From positions 1 through 34,935 of the forward strand of contig NZ_JMTB01000027.1 of the NCBI RefSeq assembly GCF_000734965.1: a DNA stretch of 34,935 bases. Reading direction: 5' to 3'. The translations under genes were made by a program, and so were the position numbers. Under the pieces are notes generated by a model, which saw nothing but the letters and a program-made list of their open reading frames with translations, was not told the origin of the DNA and ran no database searches. Shown here piece by piece: positions 16,853 through 25,723 of the stretch. The stretch's first letter is position 1, and the number at the start of each line of letters is the position of its first letter. The DNA is from Trabulsiella guamensis ATCC 49490. GTDB taxonomy: Bacteria; Pseudomonadota; Gammaproteobacteria; Enterobacterales; Enterobacteriaceae.

Positions 16853-17488
16853 TCAGAAATCAACTTTCTCTTTGTATTCACAGAGATCTTCAATAATACA
16901 CGAGCCGCAACGGGGTTTACGGGCGATGCAGGTGTAGCGCCCGTGGAGGATAAGCCAGTGGTGGCAATCCACCTTATACTCAGCAGGCACCACTTTGAGC
17001 AGTTTCTCTTCTACCTGTTCGACGTTTTTGCCTGGCGCGAACTGTGTGCGGTTACAGACGCGAAAAATATGCGTATCCACGGCGATAGTAGGCCAGCCAA
17101 AGGCCGTATTCAGCACTACGTTGGCGGTTTTGCGGCCGACACCGGGCAACGCTTCCAGCGCCGCTCTGTCTTCCGGCACCTGACCGCCATGCTGCTCAAG
17201 CAGAATGCGGCATGTTTTTATCACGTTTTCGGCTTTGCTGTTAAACAGGCCGATAGTCTTGATGTAGGACTTCACGCCATCCACACCGAGCTCAAGCATT
17301 GCCTGCGGCGTGTTCGCCACCGGGTAGAGCTTTGCTGTGGCTTTGTTGACGCTGACGTCGGTTGCCTGCGCGGAAAGCAGTACCGCAATCAGTAACTCAA
17401 ACGGCGAACCGAAATTCAGCTCAGTGGTCGGGTGGGGATTGTTTGCCCGCAACCGGGCGAGGATCTCCAGCCGTTTTGCTTTGTTCAT
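16853..17488 (-). CDS. nth: Endonuclease III (DNA glycosylase/AP lyase)
   Basis: Nth removes oxidised pyrimidines and nicks the abasic site during base excision repair. The 211-residue protein has the helix-hairpin-helix LPGVGRKTANVVL with catalytic Lys120, the essential Asp138 in AVDTHIFRV, and the C-terminal [4Fe-4S] cluster motif C-X6-C-X2-C-X5-C (CIARKPRCGSCIIEDLC). The start codon overlaps the rsxE stop by one base (TGATG), so translation is coupled to rsxE. It is the last gene of rsxABCDGE-nth, as in E. coli. This ties a Fe-S repair enzyme to the complex that keeps SoxR reduced. Confidence 0.97.
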   Translation of the reverse strand: MNKAKRLEILARLRANNPHPTTELNFGSPFELLIAVLLSAQATDVSVNKATAKLYPVANTPQAMLELGVDGVKSYIKTIGLFNSKAENVIKTCRILLEQHGGQVPEDRAALEALPGVGRKTANVVLNTAFGWPTIAVDTHIFRVCNRTQFAPGKNVEQVEEKLLKVVPAEYKVDCHHWLILHGRYTCIARKPRCGSCIIEDLCEYKEKVDF

Positions 17489-18186
17489 CAGATCTTCCCT
17501 GTGGCATCCGCAGAAGGGGCTGTAACAATTGCGTCACGTTTCGCCTTACGCTGCTTAGTGCGCTCATCGATCAGGTATTTTAAGGCCAGCAGCATACCAA
17601 GCCCGATAAAGGCGCCAGGCGGCAGCATCGCCAGCAGGAACGGGGAATCGGTATGGAAGACTTCAATGCGCAGCACTTTCGCCCAGTCGCCCAACAAACC
17701 GTCAGCGCCGTCAAACAGCGTTCCGTTACCAATGATTTCACGCAGCGAGCCGAGGACAAACATGGCGCATGTGGCACCCATACCGATAGAAAAACCATCA
17801 AGTGCCGACAGGGCCGGGCCTTTTTTAGCGGCAAACGCTTCGGCGCGACCGACCACGATGCAGTTGGTCACAATCAGCGGGATAAAAATCCCCAGCGACT
17901 GGTACAGACCGAAAGCATAGGCGTTGATTAGCATCTGTACTACGCTCACCACCGAGGCAATAATCATCACGTAGATGGGAATGCGGATCTCTGGTGGTGT
18001 CCAGTGGCGCAGCAGAGAGACAAACAGGTTGGTCAGCGTCAGGACCAGTGTCGTGGCAAGACCTAACCCCAGGGCGTTGGTCGCGGTTGAGGTGACCGCC
18101 AGCAGGGGGCACAGGCCGAGCAACTGGACCAGGGAAGAGTTATTTTTCCACAGTCCCTGGACGATAACATCTTTTATTTCGCTCAT
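17488..18186 (-). CDS. rsxE: Electron transport complex subunit RsxE
   Basis: RsxE is an integral inner-membrane subunit of the Rsx (Rnf-type) complex, which reduces the SoxR [2Fe-2S] cluster. From the ATG at 18186 ([16 protein letters not shown]) it has 232 residues, one more than E. coli. The frame opens five codons earlier without a better ribosome site. About six transmembrane helices are seen, with the conserved [16 protein letters not shown] near the N terminus and [21 protein letters not shown] in the middle. Both hold the cysteines that in the RnfA/RnfE pair bind an intramembrane Fe-S cluster. It follows rsxG after 4 bases. The last 20 residues are unlike E. coli. Confidence 0.95.
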   Translation of the reverse strand: MSEIKDVIVQGLWKNNSSLVQLLGLCPLLAVTSTATNALGLGLATTLVLTLTNLFVSLLRHWTPPEIRIPIYVMIIASVVSVVQMLINAYAFGLYQSLGIFIPLIVTNCIVVGRAEAFAAKKGPALSALDGFSIGMGATCAMFVLGSLREIIGNGTLFDGADGLLGDWAKVLRIEVFHTDSPFLLAMLPPGAFIGLGMLLALKYLIDERTKQRKAKRDAIVTAPSADATGKI

Positions 18187-18190
18187 GGTC

Positions 18191-18811
18191 TTACTCTCCA
18201 CAGGCGCTCAGTTCAGGAAGTTGCGCGGGTAATGTCTGCGCATACAGGCCGGCACGTTTCACGGCATTCACGACGGCTCGAGGGGTGATGGTTGCGCCAG
18301 TAAACTGGTCAAAATCACCGCCATCTTTCTTTACCGCCCAGTGACTGTCATCCGCACCATGAATGACTTTGCCGGAGAAATGGGTGATCCAGTCGGACAA
18401 CCGCAGCTCGATCTTGTCACCAAGACCCGGTGTTTCATGGTGTTCCGTCACGCGGGTACCTAATACAGTACCTTTGAAATCGGCCCCGACCAGCAGTTGA
18501 ATCGCGCCAGAATAGCCATCTGGTGCCGTGGCTTCAATCACCGCAGCGACAGGACGATCATCTTTACTGGCAATATAAAGATGATGCACGCCTTTACCCA
18601 GCTCAGGCGCTGTTACCTGATAACAGCTTTTTTGTAAATCGTTGTCATACCGTTCGGCAGGGAGCACCTGATCAAATAGTTGCTTTTGTTGTAGTGCAGC
18701 CTGCTCGTCGATGGTCCCTTTGGTCAACTGGTTGATCGCCGCCGTCAGACCGGTCGAGCCCGCGGCAAATAACGCCAGAATAAGACCGTGTTTTTGCATT
18801 GTCTTAAGCAT
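18191..18811 (-). CDS. rsxG: Electron transport complex subunit RsxG (flavoprotein)
   Basis: RsxG is the periplasmic flavoprotein subunit of the Rsx/Rnf complex, anchored by one N-terminal helix (about residues 8-26). The FMN is attached covalently to a threonine in the TGAT motif, here Thr174 in [11 protein letters not shown]. The length is 206 residues, as in E. coli. Conserved FMN-binding-domain segments include [23 protein letters not shown]. The start at 18811 is 9 bases after the rsxD stop, inside the rsxABCDGE operon. Confidence 0.95.
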   Translation of the reverse strand: MLKTMQKHGLILALFAAGSTGLTAAINQLTKGTIDEQAALQQKQLFDQVLPAERYDNDLQKSCYQVTAPELGKGVHHLYIASKDDRPVAAVIEATAPDGYSGAIQLLVGADFKGTVLGTRVTEHHETPGLGDKIELRLSDWITHFSGKVIHGADDSHWAVKKDGGDFDQFTGATITPRAVVNAVKRAGLYAQTLPAQLPELSACGE

Positions 18812-18820
18812 CAGGGTTCC

Positions 18821-19873
18821 TCAACGGTGTCCGTAAGCACGCGGACGCGTGTAGTAATCGATCAGCGGAACAGTAATGTTTGCCAGCAATGTCGCGAAAG
18901 CAACACCATCAGGATAGCCGCCAAAACTGCGGATCAGCCACACCAGCAGACCGGCCAGCGCACCAAAAATCAGGCGGCCGCGATCAGTCGTGGAGGCGGT
19001 GACCGGATCGGTCAGAATAAAGAATGCCCCGAGCATCGTCGCGCCGGAGAGCAGGTGCATCTGTGGCGAGGCGAAAGTCTCCGGGGAGAACAACCAGCCC
19101 AGTGTCGAACAAACGGTGAGGCTTAGCAGAAAACTGACCGGAATATGCCAGCGAATGGTTTTTTTCCACAGCAACAACAGACCACCTGCCAGATAGGCAA
19201 GGTTCACCCACTGCCAGCCGATGCCTGCCAGCACGCCGCCGTAAATCGGCATTTGCAGAACCTGTTCAACGCTGTGGCCGGCACGCAGAGAGGTTTTAAA
19301 ATTGTCGAGCGGGGTGGCCTGGCTGATCCCGTCGATGCCCATCCGCAGGCTGTTCATGTCATGCCCCGACGACGCATGACCGGTGAAAATAATTTGTATG
19401 GCGTCCAGCAGATCCGGTGCGGTGGCGGCAAGACTGTGCGGCGGCAGCCACGAGGTCATTTGTACCGGGAAGGAGATAAGCAACACAACGTAACCAATCA
19501 TCGCCGGGTTAAACGGGTTATGACCCAGTCCGCCGTACAGCTGTTTGGCGATGATAATGGCAAACGCGGTCCCCAGCACCACCATCCACCAGGGCGCGAG
19601 AGGCGGAATACTGATGGCCAGTAACACGCCGGTCAGCAGGGCGGCGTTATCTGAAAGCGTCGCGCCGACAGGTTGTTTACGTAAACGCAGCACCACCGTT
19701 TCGGCAACCAGCGCCGTCACACCGGCGATGAGGAGTTGTATCAGTGTTCCCCAACCGAAGAACCCGCTCTGTACGGCGATACCTGGCACCGTCGCCAGCA
19801 GAACCAACATCATAATGCGCGAGGTCTGGCGTTGATTATGGGTATAAGGGGAGCTTGCGATTCTGAATACCAT
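18821..19873 (-). CDS. rsxD: Electron transport complex subunit RsxD
   Basis: RsxD is an inner-membrane subunit of the Rsx/Rnf complex, related to NqrB. It has 350 residues and about nine hydrophobic helices. The predicted covalent FMN attachment residue is Thr187 in [10 protein letters not shown], and the loop [12 protein letters not shown] is typical of the family. A second conserved region, [21 protein letters not shown], lies near the C terminus. It starts one base after the rsxC stop and runs into rsxG with a 9-base gap. Confidence 0.95.
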   Translation of the reverse strand: MVFRIASSPYTHNQRQTSRIMMLVLLATVPGIAVQSGFFGWGTLIQLLIAGVTALVAETVVLRLRKQPVGATLSDNAALLTGVLLAISIPPLAPWWMVVLGTAFAIIIAKQLYGGLGHNPFNPAMIGYVVLLISFPVQMTSWLPPHSLAATAPDLLDAIQIIFTGHASSGHDMNSLRMGIDGISQATPLDNFKTSLRAGHSVEQVLQMPIYGGVLAGIGWQWVNLAYLAGGLLLLWKKTIRWHIPVSFLLSLTVCSTLGWLFSPETFASPQMHLLSGATMLGAFFILTDPVTASTTDRGRLIFGALAGLLVWLIRSFGGYPDGVAFATLLANITVPLIDYYTRPRAYGHR

Positions 19874-21715
19874 TTATTCCTCTGTCGCGACTTTCTGAGC
19901 GGCTTTCTTCGCTTGCGCGCGCGCAATAGCGGCGGCAATAGCGGCTTTTCGTGGATCTTCGCTTTCCGCTGGGGCGGCAGGCGTATGTTGTTGCTGTTCT
20001 GCTTTACGTGCTTTAGCGCGGGCGATAGCGGCTTCAACGGCAGCTTTACGCGGATCAACCACCGCCGGTGACGCGCTGTCGTCTGGTGATTTTTCCGCCT
20101 GACGTGCACGCGCCTGCGCTTTACGCGCCTCGCGGGCGGCAATAACGTCGCTGTTATCCGGTTGCGTGCCTGCTTTGATCACCAGCGTCTCTGTTGCCTG
20201 CTGCTTTTTCTCACGAACGCGTGCCAGAGCAGCCGCAATGGCGGCCTGGTCAGTTTTACCCGGTTGTGCAGCAGCGTCTTTATGGCGAGCCTGGCGCGCC
20301 ATTTTTTCGCGTTCGAGGCGTGCCTGGCGGGCTTCAAAGCGCGCTTTGGCTTCTGCCGCGCGTTTTTCTTCGTCCGCAATGGCGCGGATTTCTGCTTTTT
20401 CCTGACGGAAGTACTGTACCAGGGGAATGTTGCTTGGACATACCCAGGCACAGGCACCACATTCGATACAGTCAGAAAGGTGATGTGCTGTGGCTTTATC
20501 ATGCTGCTGGCCTTTACTGAACCAGTACAACTGCTGCGGCAGCAGATCAGCCGGACAGGCATCGGCACAGGCGCTGCAACGAATGCAGCTTTTCTCTTCC
20601 TGCTGCTCGCCCATTTCCGTCGTCGATGGGGCCAGCAGGCAGTTGGTGATTTTCACCACCGGCACGTCGAGCCACGGCAGGGTAAAGCCCATCAGCGGCC
20701 CGCCCATGATCACCAGTTGTTCACTGCCAGCGCAAAAACCGGCGTTATCCAACAGATGACGAACTGGCGTACCGAGACGCGCCCAGACGTTGCCCGGGCG
20801 GGAGATCGCTTCACCGGTGAGGGTAACAACGCGTTCTGTCAGCGGTTCGCCGTCAATAATGGCACGCTTAACAGCATAGGCCGTCCCGACGTTTTGCATC
20901 AGCACGCCAATGTCGGAGGAACGACCGCCGTGCGGGACCTGTTTACCGGTCAGGATTTGCGTCAGCTGTTTGGCACCGCCGGACGGGTATTTGGTTGGGA
21001 CCACGCGCAGGCTGATGTCGTGCGAACCTGCCAGTACCGCCCGCATCATCGAAATGGCCTGCGGTTTGTTGTCCTCAATGCCAATCAGGATTTCGCGCGG
21101 CTGCAGGATATGCGCAAGAATTCGCACACCTTCAATGATCTGTGCCGCGCAGTCCTGCATCAAACGGTCATCAGCGGTAATGTACGGTTCACATTCCGCC
21201 GCGTTAATGATCAGAGTTTTGATCTTATCGCCGCCGCCCTGCAGTTTATTCCCTGTTGGGAACCCCGCGCCGCCTAACCCGGCGACACCGAATTGATGAA
21301 TACGCGAGATCAACTCGCTGCGGGATTTGTTCTGATAGTCGTGCCAGCCGTCGCGCTCTATCCAACGGTCTTCGCCGTCGGCATCGATAATGACGCTCAG
21401 TTCGGCCAGCGCCGACGGATGGGCGGTAGAGTGCGGAGCGATGGCCACGACCGTCCCTGAAGTTGGCGCATGAACCGGCAGCATACGACCCCAGCCGCGG
21501 GTAAGGGGCTGCCCGCGCAAAACGCGATCACCCACGCTGACGCAAAGCTCGCCTTCAGCGCCGATATGTTGTTTCAGCGGAATGACAAAACGCTGCGCCA
21601 GTGGAACCTGTCGCAGAGGCGTCCCGTTTGACTGAGTTTTCATTTCCGGGGGGTGAATACCGCCGTTGAAATCCCAGATACGCTCTTTTCGGAAGGCGGA
21701 AAATAACTTAAGCAT
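19874..21715 (-). CDS. rsxC: Electron transport complex subunit RsxC
   Basis: RsxC is the NADH-oxidising, Fe-S-containing peripheral subunit of the Rsx/Rnf complex. The ATG at 21715 ([16 protein letters not shown]) is chosen; the frame stays open upstream into rsxB. The nucleotide/FMN site is [13 protein letters not shown] (about 147-159). Two ferredoxin-like clusters have Cys 377/380/383/387 and Cys 416/419/422/426. The tail from about residue 445 is a charged Ala/Lys/Arg/Gln-rich, probably helical repeat region with units such as [18 protein letters not shown] and [18 protein letters not shown]. At 613 residues the protein is clearly shorter than E. coli RsxC (740), the loss being in this repeat tail. 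It overlaps rsxB by 8 bases. Confidence 0.95.
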   Translation of the reverse strand: MLKLFSAFRKERIWDFNGGIHPPEMKTQSNGTPLRQVPLAQRFVIPLKQHIGAEGELCVSVGDRVLRGQPLTRGWGRMLPVHAPTSGTVVAIAPHSTAHPSALAELSVIIDADGEDRWIERDGWHDYQNKSRSELISRIHQFGVAGLGGAGFPTGNKLQGGGDKIKTLIINAAECEPYITADDRLMQDCAAQIIEGVRILAHILQPREILIGIEDNKPQAISMMRAVLAGSHDISLRVVPTKYPSGGAKQLTQILTGKQVPHGGRSSDIGVLMQNVGTAYAVKRAIIDGEPLTERVVTLTGEAISRPGNVWARLGTPVRHLLDNAGFCAGSEQLVIMGGPLMGFTLPWLDVPVVKITNCLLAPSTTEMGEQQEEKSCIRCSACADACPADLLPQQLYWFSKGQQHDKATAHHLSDCIECGACAWVCPSNIPLVQYFRQEKAEIRAIADEEKRAAEAKARFEARQARLEREKMARQARHKDAAAQPGKTDQAAIAAALARVREKKQQATETLVIKAGTQPDNSDVIAAREARKAQARARQAEKSPDDSASPAVVDPRKAAVEAAIARAKARKAEQQQHTPAAPAESEDPRKAAIAAAIARAQAKKAAQKVATEE

Positions 21716-22286
21716 GTTGTTCCACTGGAATAATCTGTACCGGAATGGTCTGCAGGTTCCATTTCCAGCTCTCCGTTGTGGTCTCGACCGGGCGCAGTTC
21801 GATACAGCGCGTCGGGCAAGGATCAACACAGAGATTGCAGCCAGTACAAAGAGAGCTCACCACAGTATGCATGGCTCGCGTTGCGCCAATAATGGCGTCA
21901 ACCGGGCAAGCCTGAATACACTTGGTGCACCCGATACAATTGTTTTCATCAATCACCGCCAGCATGCGGACAGGCTCAAGCGCCTGTTCATCGCCATCAA
22001 TGGGCTGCGGTTCAACGTTCAGCAGGGCCGCAATTTTCAGCATCACCGCTTCGCCACCTGGCGCACAGCGGTTGATTTTCTCTCCCTGAGTCCCAACGGC
22101 TTCGGCGTAGGGGCGGCATCCAGGGTATCCGCACTGGCCACACTGGCTTTGTGGCAAAATTTCGTCAATTTTTTCTACAACAGGATCGTCCTCTACCGCA
22201 AAGCGACGCGAGGCATATCCCAGAATGACGCCGAAAATCAGCCCTAAAAGGCTAATCGCAGCGACGGCTATCCAGACAGCATTCAT
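21708..22286 (-). CDS. rsxB: Electron transport complex subunit RsxB (ferredoxin-type)
   Basis: RsxB is the multi-cluster ferredoxin subunit that probably passes electrons between RsxC and the membrane part or SoxR. It has 192 residues. An N-terminal membrane anchor is followed by a four-Cys motif (Cys49, 52, 57, 74 in CGQCGYPGC...C) and two [4Fe-4S] motifs, Cys116/119/122/126 ([12 protein letters not shown]) and Cys146/149/152/156 ([12 protein letters not shown]). Its start overlaps the rsxA stop by one base (TAATG), and its end overlaps rsxC by 8 bases, indicating coupled translation. Confidence 0.96.
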   Translation of the reverse strand: MNAVWIAVAAISLLGLIFGVILGYASRRFAVEDDPVVEKIDEILPQSQCGQCGYPGCRPYAEAVGTQGEKINRCAPGGEAVMLKIAALLNVEPQPIDGDEQALEPVRMLAVIDENNCIGCTKCIQACPVDAIIGATRAMHTVVSSLCTGCNLCVDPCPTRCIELRPVETTTESWKWNLQTIPVQIIPVEQHA

Positions 22287-22867
22287 TACAACTTCACCAG
22301 ACCACTAAAGCCCATAAAGGCCAGAGACATTAATCCTGCAGTAATCAGCGCAATGGCGTTACCGCGAAACGGGGCAGGTACGTCTGCGGCGACAAGGCGC
22401 TCGCGGATTGCGGCAAACAGCACCATCACCAGCGAGAAGCCGACGGCGGCTGAAAAACCATACAGCGCGGACTGCAGGAAATTATGCCCAAGATTGATAT
22501 TCAGCAGCGCCACACCCAGCACGGCGCAGTTGGTGGTAATCAGTGGCAGGAAAATCCCCAGCAGACGATACAACGCCGGGCTGGTCTTGCGCACCACCAT
22601 TTCCGTGAATTGTACCACCACGGCGATGACCAGAATAAAGGCCAGCGTTCGCAAATAGACAAGATTAAGTGGGAGCAGGATCCAGGTATCAATAAGCCAG
22701 GCGCACACGGACGCCAGCGTCATCACAAATGTGGTCGCCAGTCCCATCCCCATGGCTGTTTCCAGTTTCTTAGAAACGCCCATGAATGGACACAGCCCAA
22801 GAAACTTCACCAGCACGAAGTTATTGACGAGGACGGTGCCAATAAAAAGCAGCAGATAGTCAGCCAT
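22286..22867 (-). CDS. rsxA: Electron transport complex subunit RsxA
   Basis: RsxA is an inner-membrane subunit, paralogous to RsxE. The ATG at 22867 ([16 protein letters not shown]) gives 193 residues, the E. coli length, with AGGTC upstream; the frame opens 7 codons earlier. Six helices are predicted. The paired cysteine segments [11 protein letters not shown] and [18 protein letters not shown] mirror those of RsxE and together form the presumed intramembrane cluster site. It is the first gene of rsxABCDGE-nth, with ydgK upstream on the same strand after 77 bases. Confidence 0.96.
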   Translation of the reverse strand: MADYLLLFIGTVLVNNFVLVKFLGLCPFMGVSKKLETAMGMGLATTFVMTLASVCAWLIDTWILLPLNLVYLRTLAFILVIAVVVQFTEMVVRKTSPALYRLLGIFLPLITTNCAVLGVALLNINLGHNFLQSALYGFSAAVGFSLVMVLFAAIRERLVAADVPAPFRGNAIALITAGLMSLAFMGFSGLVKL

Positions 22868-22944
22868 TATTCGACCTGAAAAATACAAAGCCGCCTATTA
22901 TCCGCTAAACGGCAACAGGCGACAACAGGGAAACTGTACGGTTA

Positions 22945-23385
22945 TTACGGATTCACAAAGGTGCGTTTTACCCGCGTGGAGCGCTTAAAATAGGGCACCA
23001 TCAGGGCAGCCGCCAGTAGCGGGAACAGCAGCTGGCGCAGCGCCAGTGTGTCTGAAACAGGGGAAAACGCAAATGCTTTAACGGCCAGCAGGACCGAAAT
23101 CAACAACCAGATAATATAATGTTTCGGCACAATCCGACGGCGTTTAAAGAAGGCAATCGCCAGCCAGAGGGTGTAATACCACATTCCTGCCGCAAATGCG
23201 CAAGACAGGATCCAGAGGCCCAGGTTAAGCGTGCTCTGCTGTCGCAGTACAGTAAACGTCTGTGGAGACAGAATCGCATTGGCATACAGTACCACCGCCA
23301 GCGACGCGCTCAGTAACGCCAGCAAAAGCCAGGCCAGAGGGGCCAGCAGCCATCCACCAATACGTTCAGCCGTTTTTTCGGACAT
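22945..23385 (-). CDS. ydgK: DUF2569 family inner-membrane protein YdgK
   Basis: This is a 146-residue predicted membrane protein of unknown function with four hydrophobic helices (about residues 12-35, 53-73, 89-107, 116-132) and a basic tail (FKRSTRVKRTF). GGWLLAPLAWLL near the N terminus is the usual start of the family. AGGAGAGGTC precedes the ATG at 23385. It lies just upstream of rsxA, as in E. coli, and is probably co-transcribed with rsx, but no role in the complex is known. Confidence 0.9.
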   Translation of the reverse strand: MSEKTAERIGGWLLAPLAWLLLALLSASLAVVLYANAILSPQTFTVLRQQSTLNLGLWILSCAFAAGMWYYTLWLAIAFFKRRRIVPKHYIIWLLISVLLAVKAFAFSPVSDTLALRQLLFPLLAAALMVPYFKRSTRVKRTFVNP

Positions 23386-23469
23386 GACCTCTCCTGAAAA
23401 TTAGCGCCAGTTGCCTGCATCAAAACAGGAGCAGAAGTATAAAGCAACTGGCACCCGGGAGGACAGAGT

Positions 23470-23685
23470 TTATTGCACGTATCGCCAAACAGATTTCGGC
23501 ACTTCGCCAATATTGTACAAGCGACCGCCGGAGACCAGTTCAGCGCGACGGTGGTCGGCAGCACGATACATGCTGATGATCTCGTGGCTATCATCCAACG
23601 AGTAATTCAGATGATCAAAAAGTTTTTCCAGACTATCAAGTGAGTTGATTTTACGAAATTTGAGCAAATAATCCTGGACGGTCAT
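23470..23685 (-). CDS. cnu: H-NS/StpA-binding protein Cnu (YdgT, Hha family)
   Basis: Cnu is a 71-residue Hha paralogue that binds H-NS and StpA and modulates silencing of transferred genes and oriC. The ATG at 23685 ([16 protein letters not shown]) gives the canonical length. The open frame starting at 23742 includes unconserved residues. The AAGGGA ribosome site is about 11 bases upstream. The conserved core [26 protein letters not shown] and the [10 protein letters not shown] terminus are intact. Downstream lies ydgK. Upstream, 233 bases away, is the extra glycosidase gene, where E. coli has blr directly. Confidence 0.95.
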   Translation of the reverse strand: MTVQDYLLKFRKINSLDSLEKLFDHLNYSLDDSHEIISMYRAADHRRAELVSGGRLYNIGEVPKSVWRYVQ

Positions 23686-23918
23686 AATTAAAAGTATCCC
23701 TTTTATAATGCATTTATTCGCCGTAAATAAGTCTGTGGACATAACAAACTATATCCGCGGCATCCCTGACAGGGGTGCGATGTACTGGTGATGTTCAATT
23801 ATTATTTAGGGTACAACATCCAAAGACAAGCAGCTTCACTGACAGACCTGTCATTATTGGATTTTTAAGATTTTTCTTGAATGATGACCGGACGCCGGAC
23901 GGCGCCCGCTAAGGAAGA

Positions 23919-25319
23919 TTAACGCTCTTCACCATGGCTGGCAATAACGTTCTGATACCAGAAGAAACTCTTTTTACGTTTTCTCACCAGGTCTTGATTA
24001 TGATCGACATAAACGAAGCCATATTGTTTCTTATAGCCGTTTAACCAGCTCAGTAAATCAATAAATGACCATGGATAATACCCCCGCACATCGGCACCAA
24101 GATCAATCGCTTTTTCAAGCGCGATAATATGCATTCGCAGATACTCTATTCGTGGATCATCGACAATCTCACCATTAATAATTGGGTCTTTTGCGCCTAA
24201 ACCATTTTCGGTGATATAGACGGGAATATTACCGTACCTTTCTTTGATCATCATTATGCCGTCGGTCAATCCTTGCGGCCAGATTTCCCAGTCCCAGTCG
24301 GTGTAAACCCCGTCCGGGTTGCGTACAAATTTAAATAACCCTTTGAAACCAAATTCGCCACCGCTGCCAGGTTCGCCACTGTTATTACTTTGTTGCCGCG
24401 TTTCCTCTTCATTCGCAACCACCGTTTCCCGGCGGTAATAATTGAGCCCGATAAAATCGCAACGGTTCTCACGCAGCAGGGCATCATCGCCCGGCGCGAA
24501 GCGGGGAACGCCCCACAGCGTCTGCGTCTGCGCCAGCAGGGCGGCAGGATAAGTGCCGAGCAACACCGGATCGTACAGCCAGTGCGTATGAATGGCGTCG
24601 GCGAGCGCGGATGCGTCGCGATCCGCTTGTTTATCGGTCAGTGGCGTATGTGGCTGTAGCACATTGACAAAACCAATTTCGCCATCAATTACCATCTCAC
24701 GGAATGCTTTCACCGCCAGCGCATGGGCAATAAAAACGTGGTGACAGGCTTGAATGGCACGGGCGGGGTCTTTCACGGATGGCGGATGGCTGCCAGTGAT
24801 ATAGCCATGACCAATGAAAACGATGGTTTCATTAAAGGTGTCCCACAGTTTCACCCGTGAGCCAAACCGGTCATAGCATAGCCTGGCATACTCCGCAAAC
24901 GCTTCTGCGGTAGAACGGGCCTCCCAGCCGCCTTCGTCCTGCAACGCCTGCGGGAGATCCCAGTGGTATAGCGTAATCATTGGCACGATATTATGGGCGA
25001 GCAGGGCGTCAATCAGGTCACTGTAAAATTTAACACCCGCTTCATTGATTTCACCTCGCCCTGTGGGCAGCAGGCGCGGCCAGGAGATGGAAAACCGGTA
25101 GCTTTGCAGCCCCATTTCCGCCATTAATGCCACATCTTCACGAAAGCGATGATAATGATCCACCGCCACGTCACCGTTGGTGTTCTGATAGGTCGTGCCT
25201 GGAATATGCGAAAAACGGTCCCAGATAGAAGGGCCTTTGCCGTCGGCATCGTGCGCGCCTTCAACCTGGTAAGCGGCGGTGGCGGCGCCCCAGAGAAAAT
25301 GTTTGGGAAATGCAGACAT
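23919..25319 (-). CDS. Family 1 glycoside hydrolase, probable 6-phospho-beta-galactosidase/glucosidase
   Basis: The 466-residue GH1 (beta/alpha)8 enzyme has the N-terminal signature FLWGAATAAYQVEGA, the acid/base Glu164 in DTFNET and the nucleophile Glu371 in YITENGLG. The C-terminal part reads IDLLSWLNGYKKQYGFVYVD. Ser424, Lys431 and Tyr433 align with the residues that bind the sugar 6-phosphate in GH1 phospho-glycosidases (Ser428, Lys435 and Tyr437 of Lactococcus LacG), and Trp425 aligns with the Trp that favours galacto substrates. A phosphorylated disaccharide from a PTS is therefore the likely substrate, but an unphosphorylated beta-glucoside is not excluded. The ribosome site AGGAGT is 5 bases upstream. 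It lies between cnu and blr, which are neighbours in E. coli, so it is an inserted accessory gene without an adjacent transporter. Operators are seen upstream. Confidence 0.88.
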   Translation of the reverse strand: MSAFPKHFLWGAATAAYQVEGAHDADGKGPSIWDRFSHIPGTTYQNTNGDVAVDHYHRFREDVALMAEMGLQSYRFSISWPRLLPTGRGEINEAGVKFYSDLIDALLAHNIVPMITLYHWDLPQALQDEGGWEARSTAEAFAEYARLCYDRFGSRVKLWDTFNETIVFIGHGYITGSHPPSVKDPARAIQACHHVFIAHALAVKAFREMVIDGEIGFVNVLQPHTPLTDKQADRDASALADAIHTHWLYDPVLLGTYPAALLAQTQTLWGVPRFAPGDDALLRENRCDFIGLNYYRRETVVANEEETRQQSNNSGEPGSGGEFGFKGLFKFVRNPDGVYTDWDWEIWPQGLTDGIMMIKERYGNIPVYITENGLGAKDPIINGEIVDDPRIEYLRMHIIALEKAIDLGADVRGYYPWSFIDLLSWLNGYKKQYGFVYVDHNQDLVRKRKKSFFWYQNVIASHGEER

Positions 25320-25347
25320 AATTCACTCCTTATCGATGGGATAAGGC

Positions 25348-25419
25348 AGTGTAGGAAGGATAACACCGGCAGTGCAACCGGTTTCAGAAACCGGTTACAT
25401 CGTTGCGATCGCGCTCACG
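25348..25419 (-). promoter_or_regulatory. Glycosidase promoter: two AscG-like operators and a CRP-like site
   Basis: Two LacI-family type palindromes overlap by one base: TGCAACCGGTTTCA (25373-25386) and AGAAACCGGTTACA (25386-25399). They match 13 and 12 of 14 positions of TGAAACCGGTTTCA, the site reported for AscG. Their inner arms also form a perfect 9-bp inverted repeat with spacer CAG (25376-25396). A possible -35 (TTGCAC, 25377-25372) and -10 (TACACT, 25353-25348) lie at the near edge. A CRP-like site TGCGA-N6-TCACG (25404-25419) would be centred about 70 bases upstream of the start, a class I position. Confidence 0.6.
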
Positions 25420-25433
25420 ATCCGAAAGGGCGA

Positions 25434-25571
25434 TTATTTACTTTGCAGGGCGACCACCGGTTCAGGAGCCTGATAATTATCGATATGGTGAGCAATAAGG
25501 AGTAACAAAACGCAAACGCCCACCGTGATCCAGCCCATGAGTTCTACAACACGAGATAATACTGACGACAT
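25434..25571 (-). CDS. blr: Small inner-membrane protein Blr (divisome-associated)
   Basis: Blr is a tiny single-span membrane protein linked to cell division and beta-lactam sensitivity in E. coli. The 45-residue product reads MSSVLSRVVELMGWITVGV, then a hydrophobic span, then IAHHIDNYQAPEPVVALQSK. The segments ELxGWI and HIDNYQxPE match E. coli Blr (41 residues). The ATG at 25571 adds four residues at the N terminus. No good ribosome site precedes it, and no closer start codon is available. It was too short for standard ORF calling. It keeps its usual orientation next to ydgJ, but is separated from cnu by the glycosidase. Confidence 0.88.
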   Translation of the reverse strand: MSSVLSRVVELMGWITVGVCVLLLLIAHHIDNYQAPEPVVALQSK

Positions 25572-25723
25572 GATTTCTAAGGAAAAAGTGAATACAGGCG
25601 GCAAATCTTACTCATCAGCGATAATGATGCAAGCCCTGAAAATATTCCCCTGCGAATTATTCGGTTGTGGGGCTCAGGCAGATGTTGTGAAATAGTCCGA
25701 CGTTATCGATGAGAGGCTGCAAC

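Noticed and set aside
16757-17395. 212-codon open frame on the plus strand, partly in the dtpA-nth gap
   Set aside because: Most of it is antisense to nth, with no domain features. The open frame in the gap is short and lacks a ribosome site.
20162-21277. 371-codon open frame on the plus strand opposite rsxC
   Set aside because: It lies wholly inside a certain gene on the other strand, has no recognisable domain or ribosome site, and its composition (many Arg, Cys, Phe and His) is typical of an antisense shadow in GC-rich coding DNA.
23885-23912. GC-rich imperfect hairpin after the glycosidase stop
   Set aside because: Possible arms are short and compete with each other, and there is no T-run close behind. 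It could be a terminator or a REP fragment, but I cannot support either.
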